A stretch of DNA of 64,000 nt from Acidaminobacterium chupaoyuni (GTDB taxonomy: Bacteria; Bacillota; Clostridia; Oscillospirales; Butyricicoccaceae), in the NCBI GenBank assembly GCA_047936785.1, contig CP176394.1; one strand, 5' to 3'. A program made the translations under genes and the position numbers. Positions 49,518 to 58,159 of this stretch are shown here, one piece after another. How positions within the stretch are numbered: the first letter of the stretch is position 1; each line of letters begins with the position of its first letter. The notes below the pieces were generated by a model. It was given only the letters and a program-made list of their open reading frames with translations, was not told the origin of the DNA and did no database searches.

Positions 49518-50282
49518 ATGTCTTTGAAAACATTTTGGTGTTTATGGTATTTTCTTTTCGGGCTGTGCATCGGCAGCTTTTTGAATGTGGTGATCTATCG
49601 CCTGCCGCTGAATCTTTCCGTGGCGCGCGGCCGTTCTTTTTGCCCGGCCTGCAAACATCCGCTATCCGCCGCTGATCTTGTTCCCGTTTTCAGTTTTCTG
49701 TTTCTGAAAAGAAAATGCCGCTATTGCGGCGCGCCCATTTCCTGGCGATACCCTTTGGTGGAACTGCTCACCGGTCTGCTTTTTGCCCTGTGCTGCTTTG
49801 TTTATGGATATGGCGCTTATTCCGCACTTCTTTGCCTGATATGCTGTGTTTTGATCGTCGCATGGTTTATTGATTTAGATCATACTTATATTCCCGACCG
49901 GCTTCATGTAATTTTGCTCGGCGCCGCTTTGCTTTCTTATTTCATCGGCCCCGAAATCTCTTTGACCAGCCGCTTTCTCGGCGCTTTGATCCTGGGCGGC
50001 GGCATGTTTGCCATCGCATGGTTCACCAATGGCGGAATCGGCGGCGGAGATATCAAATTAATGGCTTGCTGCGGTTTGCTGTTTGGCTGGCAGCGGATGA
50101 TTCCCGCCTTCTTCTTCGCTTATCTTCTGGCGGCGCTTCGCTGGGTTCCTGCTTATCTTGCGAAAAAGATCCCCGAGCATACCGAAATTCCCATGGCGCC
50201 TTATCTTGCCGCTTCGGTGATGCTGTTCGCGCTGTTCGGCCAGCGTTTTATCGCGTTTTATTTATCCCTCTTCACGGCTTAA
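49518..50282 (+). CDS. type IV prepilin peptidase (PilD/ComC, A24 family)
   Basis: 254 residues. FGLCIGSFLNVVIYRLP is the conserved N-terminus, followed by the zinc-type Cys pairs CPACKHPL and CRYCGAPISWRYPLVE. The catalytic Asp residues lie in WFIDLDHTYIPD and GGGDIKLMA. About seven membrane helices. It cleaves and may N-methylate type IV pilin or pseudopilin precursors for pili or DNA uptake. Start at 49518 after GAGGAG; the frame from 49485 lacks an RBS. No pilin genes are adjacent. Its 3' end overlaps the convergent FliB-type gene by 21 bases. Confidence 0.93.
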   Translation: MSLKTFWCLWYFLFGLCIGSFLNVVIYRLPLNLSVARGRSFCPACKHPLSAADLVPVFSFLFLKRKCRYCGAPISWRYPLVELLTGLLFALCCFVYGYGAYSALLCLICCVLIVAWFIDLDHTYIPDRLHVILLGAALLSYFIGPEISLTSRFLGALILGGGMFAIAWFTNGGIGGGDIKLMACCGLLFGWQRMIPAFFFAYLLAALRWVPAYLAKKIPEHTEIPMAPYLAASVMLFALFGQRFIAFYLSLFTA

Positions 50283-51338
50283 CCGGCAAAGTTCCCGCCA
50301 GACGCTCTGCCAGGAAAGCTTTTCTTCCGTTTCAAACGCTCTCAACAGGGCTTCTCGGTTCTCATCGGAATATTCGATTTCTTTTGAAAACATTTTGGCA
50401 TTTTCAAGGCGATGGATGGTGCTTCCCCGCAAAGTTTCCAGCGCATCCAGTTCTAAAACAGCCATAACCGCCAAAACGGCAAACTGTATCTTTTCTAAAA
50501 GATTGCCGTCATAACACGCTTTCAGGCTGTATCGAAAAAGAAAATATACCAGAAGATTTTCATATTCCCACGGCCGATATGCCGCCGCGGCATGGATGTT
50601 TTGTGCCATGCCCGCTTCGTTTTTGAAAGCTTCTGTCATCTGGCCCAATTTCACGGGCCATGCCCGATCCATCGGCTCCAGACCCGCCATGCACCCGCAG
50701 AAAGCTGCACTGCTGCAAAAGCGATCTGGTTCTTCGGTCATGACTGGCAAGGTGAACGCTTCCCCTGTTATCTGCGCCTGTAATTCGGCGGCGCTTTCCA
50801 GCAATTCCGCCATCCTTTCAAACAGATGATAGCGACGATCCTGCGCGATCTCGAAAAAGAGTTCTCTTGCGGCAAAAAAGAATTCATAGAGTTCGGGTTT
50901 TTCCTGCCCGCCCTCTTCTTCGATCTCTTCCCATAAGAATTTCTGCTTTTCTTGAGAAGAAAGGATCCATCTTGCCGCTTCTTCACAGCATAATCCAATG
51001 CCGCTTTCTTTAACAGGCCCATACCATTCGAAAAAGCGCGGATGATTCCTGCAAATTTCGCAAAGCATCTCTTCCCCGCTTTCGCAAATCAATTCGCAAA
51101 GCCCTTCTTGCTTTAAAAACGGGCATCGTTCACCGCATAGGATGAAATGCCTCGTGTCTGTTTCCGGCTCTATTGCAATGTTTTTTCTGAGCTTTCGGCC
51201 AAGATCCCCTTCCTGCGCTTGATATTTCCGATAGGTGTCGAGGTCGATATCGATTTCCCAGCCGATACAGCAATTATCCTTGCATTCTTTTCCAATGCAC
51301 TGAAAAGAATGGTAATATTCAGGTATTCTTTGTTTCAC
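50262..51338 (-). CDS. FliB-type lysine-N-methylase
   Basis: About 358 residues. The family signature QRIPEYYHSFQCIGKECKDNCCIGWEIDID is at the N-terminus, and further conserved Cys lie in CPFLKQEGLCELICESGEEMLCEICRNHPRF, likely ligands of an iron-sulfur cluster. FliB of Salmonella methylates flagellin lysines. No flagellar genes are in the window, so the target could be flagellin, pilin or another surface protein. I prefer the GTG at 51338, with AGAGG in front, to the ATG at 51356, which touches AAGG. The neighbouring prepilin peptidase suggests a surface-appendage theme, but they are convergent, not an operon. Confidence 0.85.
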   Translation of the reverse strand: MKQRIPEYYHSFQCIGKECKDNCCIGWEIDIDLDTYRKYQAQEGDLGRKLRKNIAIEPETDTRHFILCGERCPFLKQEGLCELICESGEEMLCEICRNHPRFFEWYGPVKESGIGLCCEEAARWILSSQEKQKFLWEEIEEEGGQEKPELYEFFFAARELFFEIAQDRRYHLFERMAELLESAAELQAQITGEAFTLPVMTEEPDRFCSSAAFCGCMAGLEPMDRAWPVKLGQMTEAFKNEAGMAQNIHAAAAYRPWEYENLLVYFLFRYSLKACYDGNLLEKIQFAVLAVMAVLELDALETLRGSTIHRLENAKMFSKEIEYSDENREALLRAFETEEKLSWQSVWRELCRLSREEG

Positions 51339-51463
51339 ACGAAAGCCTCTTTTCATGCCTTGATTTTATTTACAGCATACCATACTTTCTTTACGCCTAA
51401 CAGGATTATTCTTGACAAAATTTTGTTTCTAAGATATATTATTCAAGTGTGTTGTAACCGTAT

Positions 51464-51502
51464 CCGGGTGTGGCGCAGCTGGTAGCGCGGGTGGTTTGAG
51501 AG
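51464..51502 (+). repeat. half-tRNA-Pro duplicate
   Basis: The first 38 bases of the tRNA-Pro at 51665 are repeated here with three changes, through the D-arm to the anticodon loop, after which the sequence diverges and cannot form a tRNA. It looks like the scar of an element that integrated in the anticodon arm. 51503-51664 holds no gene that I can recognise. Confidence 0.7.
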
Positions 51503-51664
51503 CGCAGCGCCGGTATCCGAGCCGCGTCCCGCACCGATGCCGGAAAGCCTTGCAGCGCCTCTGTTTACGGGCTTTCTCCTCTGCCGGAAACTCGCCGCGA
51601 AAATGCCTTTGACCACAGGAATGACCACAGACAGAAAAATTTCCAGAAAGCAAAAATCAAATAA

Positions 51665-51740
51665 CCGGGTGTAGCGCAGTTGGTAGCGCGGGTGGTTTGG
51701 GACCATCAGGCCGCAGGTTCGAACCCTGTCACTCGGACCA
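51665..51740 (+). tRNA. tRNA-Pro (anticodon TGG)
   Basis: 76 bases with encoded CCA. Acceptor CCGGGTG/CACTCGG, D-arm GCGCAGTTGGTAGCGC, anticodon stem GGTGG/CCATC with loop TTTGGGA (anticodon TGG), and T-loop GTTCGAACC. Confidence 0.95.
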
Positions 51741-51776
51741 AAAATCCTCTGAAATCGTCGATTTCAGAGGATTTTT
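51741..51776 (+). terminator. terminator of tRNA-Pro
   Basis: AAAATCCTCTGAAAT (51741-51755) and ATTTCAGAGGATTTT (51761-51775), a perfect 15-bp stem starting right at the CCA end. Confidence 0.85.
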
Positions 51777-51883
51777 CTATGCAAAAACCAAATTTCGGAT
51801 GTGGTCAAAAGCGGCTTTTTGCGACGCCTGGAACGGCCTATTTCATTGATTATAGCGGCGCAGAATTTGCGCCTGCCCGCGTC

Positions 51884-51930
51884 GCTTAGACACTTTGTTG
51901 CAAATGGATGAAGTTGGCATTATACTAAAA
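51884..51930 (+). repeat. left 42-bp direct repeat with promoter
   Basis: Positions 51889-51930 are identical to 55559-55600; five bases further out match with one change. The repeat contains TTGCAA (51898-51903), 17 bases, TATACT (51921-51926), a good SigA-type promoter for the gene at 52058. After the repeat the next 70 bases still resemble those after the right copy. Confidence 0.75.
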
Positions 51931-52057
51931 AAGGAGATTTGCAATTAGGAGACTTACTTTTGCGGCAAAAGGCAGAAGTGTGTGGTATAGCAATAACATG
52001 TTTTCAATAGCGCCGCCAAAAGGCCTGATTCACTAAATACTTGTGTGAGGTGGTTAA

Positions 52058-52840
52058 ATGAATGTTTCACAAAAAGAAATTCTTGCTGACAAAAGTACGG
52101 CCAAGTCGACAAACAAAAAGTTAAAGTGTGCAGTAGTTTTTTCGGGCATATTGGTATTGTTATATCAGTTTGTTTTATTGCGTTGGGAAGCTCCTTTTAT
52201 GGAACTTTATTATTTAGGAGTTCTTGTTAACACCTTAGCACTTTCTGTAATTACAAGTTATATTTTTTACTATATTACGGTTACTGTCCCTTATAAACAC
52301 AAGATGATGGTGATGAAACCTACAGTAGAACAAAGTCAAAAAAAGCTTGCAGAATTATTAAATTTTCTTTTTGGTTTATTGACTAAAAAGGAAGACTGGA
52401 AATGTTTAGATAATAAATCTTTAAAAGCAAGCATCGATTCCGAAAGCTCTACCCGCACAATTTGGTTAGAAGAGTATCCTGGTATTTTTAAAACGCCTGA
52501 AGTTCTACTGCTCTATAATCCATACACGCTTACAGCAATAGGTTATACTTTAAATGACATTCAAAAAGAAATTGCAGAAATTCTTCAGCACGGTGAATAT
52601 TTTGAGGAAGAATATTTAAACCGAATAATTTGGATTATCAATACTGATACATATAAAAAGTTATTTGGGCTTAGACTAAATTCCCCTGAACAGATTAATA
52701 TAGACCGACAAAAAATTGAGTTTATAAATGGCACAACTTATTTAGACAATTTCTTTAGGGAGGAATTATCATTAAGACTTTTTGAAAACAAAGACGGGAA
52801 GATATTTATAGACGAGATTAGAAAAACTTGTTTATTTTAA
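52058..52840 (+). CDS. unrecognised AT-rich two-TM membrane protein
   Basis: 260 residues. Two membrane helices (about 25-43 and 50-72, VVFSGILVLLYQFVLL and GVLVNTLALSVITSYIFYYI) precede a cytoplasmic domain of about 185 residues rich in Glu, Lys, Asn and Ile. GAGGTGG lies before the ATG. The base composition is much more AT-rich than neighbouring genes, a sign of horizontal acquisition. I recognise no domain. It lies between the direct repeats, ahead of a frameshifted glycosylase-like gene. Confidence 0.65.
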   Translation: MNVSQKEILADKSTAKSTNKKLKCAVVFSGILVLLYQFVLLRWEAPFMELYYLGVLVNTLALSVITSYIFYYITVTVPYKHKMMVMKPTVEQSQKKLAELLNFLFGLLTKKEDWKCLDNKSLKASIDSESSTRTIWLEEYPGIFKTPEVLLLYNPYTLTAIGYTLNDIQKEIAEILQHGEYFEEEYLNRIIWIINTDTYKKLFGLRLNSPEQINIDRQKIEFINGTTYLDNFFREELSLRLFENKDGKIFIDEIRKTCLF

Positions 52841-52936
52841 ATTGAAATCGTATTTCTCAGTATGTTTATTGTGTAAGTAATTTTGAAATAGAAAGTGACA
52901 TCTATTCTTGTAACTCACAGTGAAAAGGAAATAACC

Positions 52937-53658
52937 GTGAAAGAGAACATATCTGATATCCTACGCAGAGATTTGAAGATTGTTGAACCTTATCCTGAGC
53001 TGATTGCACCTACCGGTTCACAGGTTTCGGGAACAGCTTTCTTCCCGGGAGGATCAGGGGTATATTGCGGCAGCACTGCCGAAAAAAGCATATTGGTATT
53101 GGGTCAGGATTTTTCCACGATCGCAAACTATAATAATATGCTTGCCGGAATTTCATCTGATTTATCATGCCAACATGGAAGAATATAATGATTTTGTTTC
53201 ATGAGGCCGGTATAGATTTGAAATCATGCTTTTTTAGTAATGTTTTTATGGGTCTAAGAAGGACAGCTACTTCAGTTGGGAAATATCCGGGGTATCATGA
53301 CAAAGAATTTGTGAAGCGCAATAGGACTTTCCTGCAACACCAAATAGAAGTCATTTCACCGCGCGGGATTATTACACTGGGGAAATATGCATCTGAGATG
53401 CTCGCACAGACATATCCAAAAGAACTTAAAACATGGCTTCACTATGAGGCTCTGCGTAATCCGGACTGTGGAATAATTCCAAATATACATTTGACTCAGG
53501 AAAAATGCTGCTGTGTAGCCATTGAACACCCCTCTATGCGACAACTTAATGTTCACAGGCGATCGTTTATGGGGGCTAAGGGAAATGAGGCGGAAGTCCT
53601 CATGCTGCAAAGGCTCTGTGAAATGGTGAATTTGAATGGATCTACCACATACTTATAA
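52937..53658 (+). pseudogene. uracil-DNA-glycosylase-superfamily-like gene with a frameshift
   Basis: Two frames read as one protein. Frame A (from GTG 52937, with AAAGGA upstream) gives SGTAFFPGGSGVYCG and ILVLGQDFSTIANYNNMLAG; frame B (to 53658) continues TWKNIMILFHEAGIDLKSCFFSNVFMGLR, later GIITLGKYA and IEHPSMRQLN. GQDF, the N-F-GLR segment and HPS are at the positions of UDG motifs. The frames meet near 53167-53185 (DLSC then PTWKN); one missing C in TGCCAACATGG would explain the shift. Either a pseudogene or a sequencing error. Without the shift about 240 residues. Confidence 0.65.
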
Positions 53659-53884
53659 CAGACCTTTCGAATAACCTGGTGGTCTAAGAACATATATTTT
53701 AGTTTCGCATTATGTTTATACATTCTATTTAACTGATGCCGCTCCGCTTCTAATACGGCTTCTTTAGCCATTTCTGAAGCCAAACGCGTTGACACACGCA
53801 CATTAAAAATCCGCGCATCACTATTTGACAGCGCGCCGTCGGTCTGCTATCATCAGGCACGAGCCTCATGAAAGGAGCTTACCG

Positions 53885-54247
53885 ATGGAAAAATTCATCC
53901 CCTATGAAAAGCTCTCCAAAAAGGAGCAGCGGAAGCGCGATGCAAAGGGCCGTACCACCTGGGGCGCACTGAACCCAGTGACGCGCAAACCCGAAAACTC
54001 AAAAGCCTACAACAGACGAAAGGCACGGAAATGGAGTGATGACTCTGCTTCCGTGCCTTTGCTTATTTTTTGGAGTTGGCTGGGGCGCTTTTCTTCTTCT
54101 CCTTCGCGATCTCTTTCTTCATCTGTACGATCAACTCCTTCAGCTTTTCCTCGCACTCCTCCCTCGTGTGGGCGTACACATTTCTCGCGTGCTTCTTGCC
54201 GTCGGGCCAGACGGGCGAGTAGCGGCCCTCGAACAGGTGGTCGTTGA
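53885..54247 (+). CDS. small basic protein of integrative elements, stop codon lost
   Basis: MEKFIPYEKLSKKEQRKRDA, then NPVTRKPENSKAYNRRKARKW, resembles a short (about 60 aa) protein often found in Clostridia integrative elements; the role is unknown. AAAGGAG lies before the ATG at 53885. After about 55 residues the frame enters a terminator hairpin (54019-54068) and continues antisense to the integrase until 54247, which is not natural coding. The genuine stop has probably been lost or changed. Confidence 0.55.
   Translation: MEKFIPYEKLSKKEQRKRDAKGRTTWGALNPVTRKPENSKAYNRRKARKWSDDSASVPLLIFWSWLGRFSSSPSRSLSSSVRSTPSAFPRTPPSCGRTHFSRASCRRARRASSGPRTGGR
54019..54068. terminator. bidirectional terminator at the integrase 3' end
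   Basis: AAAGGCACGGAA (54019-54030) and TTCCGTGCCTTT (54049-54060) form a perfect 12-bp stem, followed by GCTTATTTTTT. The integrase stop codon is at 54063. Confidence 0.75.
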
Positions 54248-55472
54248 GCTCGCTGACACAACCGGTGCCGGGCCTGCGCATGCGGCCGCGGTAGGGCTTG
54301 AAGTCGGTCATGCGCGGAGGCTCCGGCGGCGCGGAGGGCGCTGACGCGCCATTCTTTTTCTTCGGCCCAGCCTTGACGATGCCGCGGTCGATGTTGGCCG
54401 CGGCCGCCTGGCGCATGTCGTCGGTAATATGGGTGTAGATGTCCAGCGTGGTGGCGGCCGACACGTGACCCAGCATGGCCGAGAGCGTCTTCACATCCAT
54501 GCCGTGCTGCAGCGAGAGCGTTGCGAAGGTGTGGCGGCGCAGGTCGTGAAAGCGCACGTGCCTGCACCCGGCATGCTCCAGAATGAGTTGGAGCCGCTTG
54601 CGCACCGAGCCGGGCGTCATGGGGCAGTCGTCCTTCACCGGCGAGGGAAACATCCAGCGGGAGTGCACGATCTCTTTGTAGTCTCTCAGCACCGCGACCA
54701 CCGCCGGCGGCAGCACCAGCTTGCGGATGGAGGCTTTTGTTTTCGGCGTGCTGAGCTGAATCTGCCCGTTTATGTCGTAGATCTGCTTGTCGATGTTCAG
54801 CTCGCCGGTCTTGAAATCCAGATCGTCCCACCGGAGCGCCATCAGCTCGCCGCGCCGCAGGCCGGTGGAAAGGTCCAGGAGAAACAGCTCGTAGTAGCCC
54901 TCCGCCTCGGCCTGGATGAGAAACCGCTGCAGCTCCTCCCTGTCCTCCCGCGCTTTCTTGGGCGGCAGCTTGCAGCCGACGGCGGGATTCGCGCGGATGA
55001 GGCCGTCGTGCATCGCCCGCTCCAGCGCCGTGCGGGACACGGCGTGGCACATTCGCACCATCCGGTCGGACAGGCCGTCGCCGTACAGCTCGGTGAGACG
55101 CATGCGGCCCGTCTTTTTGAGCCGCGCGTAGAACTGCTGCAGGTCGTTCTGCGTCAGCTTGTTCAGCGGAATCTTCCCGATCTCCGGGATGATGTGGGCG
55201 CGGATGCAGTTCTCATAATTGATCTGCGTGGTGGGGCGGAGCTTCGGCTTGGAGTAATTCTCGTACCAGTATTCCAGCCAGTCCCCGAAGGGCATCTCGG
55301 CGCGCAGCCGTTCGGACTTCAATCCGCCGCAGCTATCACGGAGCGTCTGGAGCTTTTCCAGACACTCCGTTTTTGTTTTTGCGAGGACGTTTTTGGTTTT
55401 GGGGTAGCCGTTTTTCTTGTGGCCCATCACGATGCGGCCCTCCCAGCGCCCGTCCTTGCGCCTGCGGACCAT
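54063..55472 (-). CDS. tyrosine recombinase/integrase
   Basis: 469 residues. An AP2-like arm-binding domain (about 1-45, RRRKDGRWEGRIVMGHKKNG) and a core-binding SAM-like domain (about 60-165) precede the catalytic domain with Arg in STGLRRGELMALRWDD, HDLRRHTFATL and the nucleophile Tyr in DIYTHI. A second arm-like module follows at about 395-455 (GRYSPVWPDGKKHARNVYAHTREECEEKL), a tail I associate with Clostridia ICE integrases. All catalytic residues are present. ATG at 55472 lacks a clear RBS; 16 bases upstream an out-of-frame ATGGCGAAACGACGG would give MAKRR, a common start of such integrases, suggesting a small deletion at the 5' end. It is GC-rich, unlike its neighbours. Confidence 0.92.
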   Translation of the reverse strand: MVRRRKDGRWEGRIVMGHKKNGYPKTKNVLAKTKTECLEKLQTLRDSCGGLKSERLRAEMPFGDWLEYWYENYSKPKLRPTTQINYENCIRAHIIPEIGKIPLNKLTQNDLQQFYARLKKTGRMRLTELYGDGLSDRMVRMCHAVSRTALERAMHDGLIRANPAVGCKLPPKKAREDREELQRFLIQAEAEGYYELFLLDLSTGLRRGELMALRWDDLDFKTGELNIDKQIYDINGQIQLSTPKTKASIRKLVLPPAVVAVLRDYKEIVHSRWMFPSPVKDDCPMTPGSVRKRLQLILEHAGCRHVRFHDLRRHTFATLSLQHGMDVKTLSAMLGHVSAATTLDIYTHITDDMRQAAAANIDRGIVKAGPKKKNGASAPSAPPEPPRMTDFKPYRGRMRRPGTGCVSELNDHLFEGRYSPVWPDGKKHARNVYAHTREECEEKLKELIVQMKKEIAKEKKKSAPANSKK

Positions 55473-55553
55473 GCCGTCGTTTCGCCATGTGCATTCACTT
55501 CCCGCATGATTTTATTCTTTGTCTTTCGGCTCAGCATTTGAACCGCCCACGAT

Positions 55554-55600
55554 GCTTCGACACTTTGTTGCAAATGGATGAAGTTGGCATTATACTAAAA
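55554..55600 (+). repeat. right 42-bp direct repeat with promoter
   Basis: Copy of 51884-51930. TTGCAA (55568-55573), 17 bases, TATACT (55591-55596) form the probable promoter of the SLH/GLUG gene. Confidence 0.75.
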
Positions 55601-55735
55601 GCAGTGGATTCACAAATAGGAGTCATATTCTTTGGGGCGGCTGCGAAAATACATGGTATAGCAAGTAATAGAAAAGTTACCCTGTTGATATAGGGAAAAA
55701 TAATGCTAATAAAAAAAGAAAGAGGGAGAAAATTC

Positions 55736-57931
55736 ATGTCCAAAAAGCTTAGATTCCTTGCGGCTGCGCTGTGTATCTGCCTGACCACTGCGCTGCTGCC
55801 AACAACAGCCAGCGCAGCGCAGTATTCGGACATAAAGGGGCACTGGGCGCAAGCCACCATTGAGCGATGGTCCGAGTCCGGCATTCTTAATGGCTATCCC
55901 GACGGTAGCTTTCGTCCAAACGACAAGGTCACCCGCGGCCAACTGGCTTCGATACTCTATCGTATCTGGGGAGCTAAGCCGATAGAGGGCTTTTCATACC
56001 CCGATTTGCCAAAATCCTCTTGGTGCTACGACAGCCTGACGACCATGAATCAATATGGTGTAGCGCTCAACACGGATGATATGATAGAGCCGGACGCTCC
56101 CCTTCCCCGCGAGGAGGCATTCTACATGATTGCCAAGGCGTTCTCAGTGGGAATCGAGTCCGACACACGGTATGACGCATACATAAATCATGTCTCTGAC
56201 TTTGACCAAGTGTCGGACTTTTTCACCGGACGCATTTTTGAAATGCTGCATAGCGGATTTGTGCATGGAATGAGCGATGGTAATCTGCACCCTAAGCAGA
56301 GCATCACCCGCGCCGAGGTTATGACCGTACTGAACAATATGTTTGATCTCTATGTGTCCAAGCCGGGAACCTATCATCTTACCGCTGGCGAAAGTGTTCT
56401 CATCACTTGTTCCGATGTCACGATCATCCTGGATAAAGTGGAAAATACGACGAAATATCAAAGCACGATTGCCTATCCCATGGTAAACGCTGACGGCGGC
56501 GTCACTTTCTCAAATCCGAATGCTGATGTAAAAGCATCGGTTACGGTACACAGTGTTTCGCAAAATGAGCCGACTTGGAAGGTGAAAGGTAATTGCTCTG
56601 TGGGGGCTTCTGCCAGATGGGTGCTTTCCACCAGGTCGCTTCCGGACGCTCGCTTTACGGCGGGATTTGGGCGAGCGGCATATCCTTATATGATCAGCAC
56701 AGCCGAGCAGCTGCGATTGCTGACCGAATTTAACGACAGCCTCTCGGCGCAGATCTATTTTAAGTTGGCCACAGACTTAAATCTTGGCGGCCTTCAGGAA
56801 CCGCTGGATCGCACCAGCGGGAATTTTGTCCGCGCCAACTTGGATGGCGGAGGACACACGATTACCTACAATATGACAAACAGCAGCTATCTCAATTCGG
56901 GAGCCGGTCTGTTTCTTGGGTGGGCAGGCAAATGTTCCAATTTGACCGTAGCCGGGACTATGGATTTAGCCGTCAAGGCGGCCGCCCTTCAGAACGCGGA
57001 AAATAAAAATCTTTACTTTGGCGGCTTTGCCGCTTATTGTGACAGGCAGTTTGATAACTGCACCTCGCGGATGAATATGAACATCCGCTATGAGGGCACT
57101 TCGGAGGCTGTTTTAAATGTTGGCGGGCTGATCGGCAGCGCAAGGCCTTGCCGTATGCAAAACTGCCTTGCTTTAGGAAAGATACAGGTTACCCTTCCCA
57201 CCGGACAGAATAACGCCTATGTCGGCGGACTGATCGGCAGCAGCGCCTGTCTGCCCTTTGGCTCAAGTATCATTGGCAGTAAGCTGTCGGGCTGCGGCGC
57301 AGATGGTTCGGTTTCGGTGCAAGGCGGCTCCCATACCAATGCAGGTGGCCTGATTGGAATCCTAACCTATTTGGGTACCACCCCTCCCACCGGCAAGCCC
57401 AGCGCCGATATTGTAGAAAACTGCTGGTCCACAGCGACCATTGCCTCAAAGGGGGCAGGCCTTCAGAGTGACTGCGGCGGCATTGCGGGCCATATTAAGT
57501 ATGGGAAGATAGCCACCAGCTGGGCCAAACCCACGATTTCCATTGCCAACAGCGCCCTGCCTAACATCGGCGGTATCGCCGGCGCCTGTTATGAAGACGG
57601 CAGTATCACCGACTGCTGGGCGAACGCAGCCTCCTGCGGCAGCGGCGGCAGCCTGCACACGGGGGGCATCGTTGGCCGTCTTGCAGGGCGGCTGTCCAAC
57701 TGCTATGCGATTGGCGCAAAGGCACTGGGCGGTGAAAACGCGATTGCCTTTGCTCAGTGGAACGACGGCTCCGTTACGGCCAGTGTCGATTTAACAAACC
57801 AATCCGCAGCGCAAAAACAAGCCTTTTATAAAAGCTGCGGCTGGGACTTCTTGTCCGTGTGGGATCAGAGCGGCACCAACCCCATTCTACGCAGTTGTTC
57901 AGCTGCAAACCAACGCGCTGCACAATCGTAA
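55736..57931 (+). CDS. SLH-anchored surface protein with GLUG repeats
   Basis: 731 residues. Signal peptide (1-28, LRFLAAALCICLTTALLPTTASA). Three SLH domains at about 28-85 (YSDIKGHWAQATIERWSESGILNGYPDGSFRP), 88-145 and 150-210 anchor it to secondary cell-wall polymer. From about 310 onward beta-helix-type repeats with GLUG-like motifs occur (YVGGLIGSSA, NAGGLIGILT, CGGIAGHIKYG, IGGIAGACYEDG, TGGIVGRLAG), common in adhesins. GGGAGA precedes the ATG at 55736. It is driven by the promoter in the right direct repeat. Confidence 0.88.
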   Translation: MSKKLRFLAAALCICLTTALLPTTASAAQYSDIKGHWAQATIERWSESGILNGYPDGSFRPNDKVTRGQLASILYRIWGAKPIEGFSYPDLPKSSWCYDSLTTMNQYGVALNTDDMIEPDAPLPREEAFYMIAKAFSVGIESDTRYDAYINHVSDFDQVSDFFTGRIFEMLHSGFVHGMSDGNLHPKQSITRAEVMTVLNNMFDLYVSKPGTYHLTAGESVLITCSDVTIILDKVENTTKYQSTIAYPMVNADGGVTFSNPNADVKASVTVHSVSQNEPTWKVKGNCSVGASARWVLSTRSLPDARFTAGFGRAAYPYMISTAEQLRLLTEFNDSLSAQIYFKLATDLNLGGLQEPLDRTSGNFVRANLDGGGHTITYNMTNSSYLNSGAGLFLGWAGKCSNLTVAGTMDLAVKAAALQNAENKNLYFGGFAAYCDRQFDNCTSRMNMNIRYEGTSEAVLNVGGLIGSARPCRMQNCLALGKIQVTLPTGQNNAYVGGLIGSSACLPFGSSIIGSKLSGCGADGSVSVQGGSHTNAGGLIGILTYLGTTPPTGKPSADIVENCWSTATIASKGAGLQSDCGGIAGHIKYGKIATSWAKPTISIANSALPNIGGIAGACYEDGSITDCWANAASCGSGGSLHTGGIVGRLAGRLSNCYAIGAKALGGENAIAFAQWNDGSVTASVDLTNQSAAQKQAFYKSCGWDFLSVWDQSGTNPILRSCSAANQRAAQS

Positions 57932-58119
57932 ATCAGGAAGCATGAACGGTCTTTGTATACTTGCCCTGCAAAATTCAATAGGAAATTGTAGAAGAATTGC
58001 TATAATGCCATGAATTGCGAATCAATTCGTGGTATATGCACATTCTTCGCCGATTGCCATGCAAGGGGCAAGACGAATGGCGCTTGCGATGTCAGTCGGC
58101 ATTCGCTGCCGATATGACG

Positions 58120-58150
58120 GGTATAATAGCTATGCAGCGGCTATTATACC
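58120..58150. repeat. palindrome related to the TATAAT repeat
   Basis: GGTATAATAGC (58120-58130) and GCTATTATACC (58140-58150), perfect 11-bp arms. The outer TATAATA/TATTATA matches the hairpin of the dispersed repeat, but the ACGGCCCGCC tail is absent. Confidence 0.45.
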
Positions 58151-58159
58151 TTGCGCCGG

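Noticed and set aside
53553..53801. 82-aa minus-strand ORF
   Set aside because: Looks partly protein-like (VRVSTRLASEMAKEAVLEAERHQ is truncated here) but lacks an RBS and overlaps the glycosylase-like gene antisense. It may be a remnant; not strong enough to call.
54429..55541. 370-aa plus-strand ORF
   Set aside because: It is antisense to the tyrosine integrase, whose catalytic motifs are all present; long shadow frames are expected in this GC-rich gene. The 347-aa frame at 54007-55050 is a second shadow.
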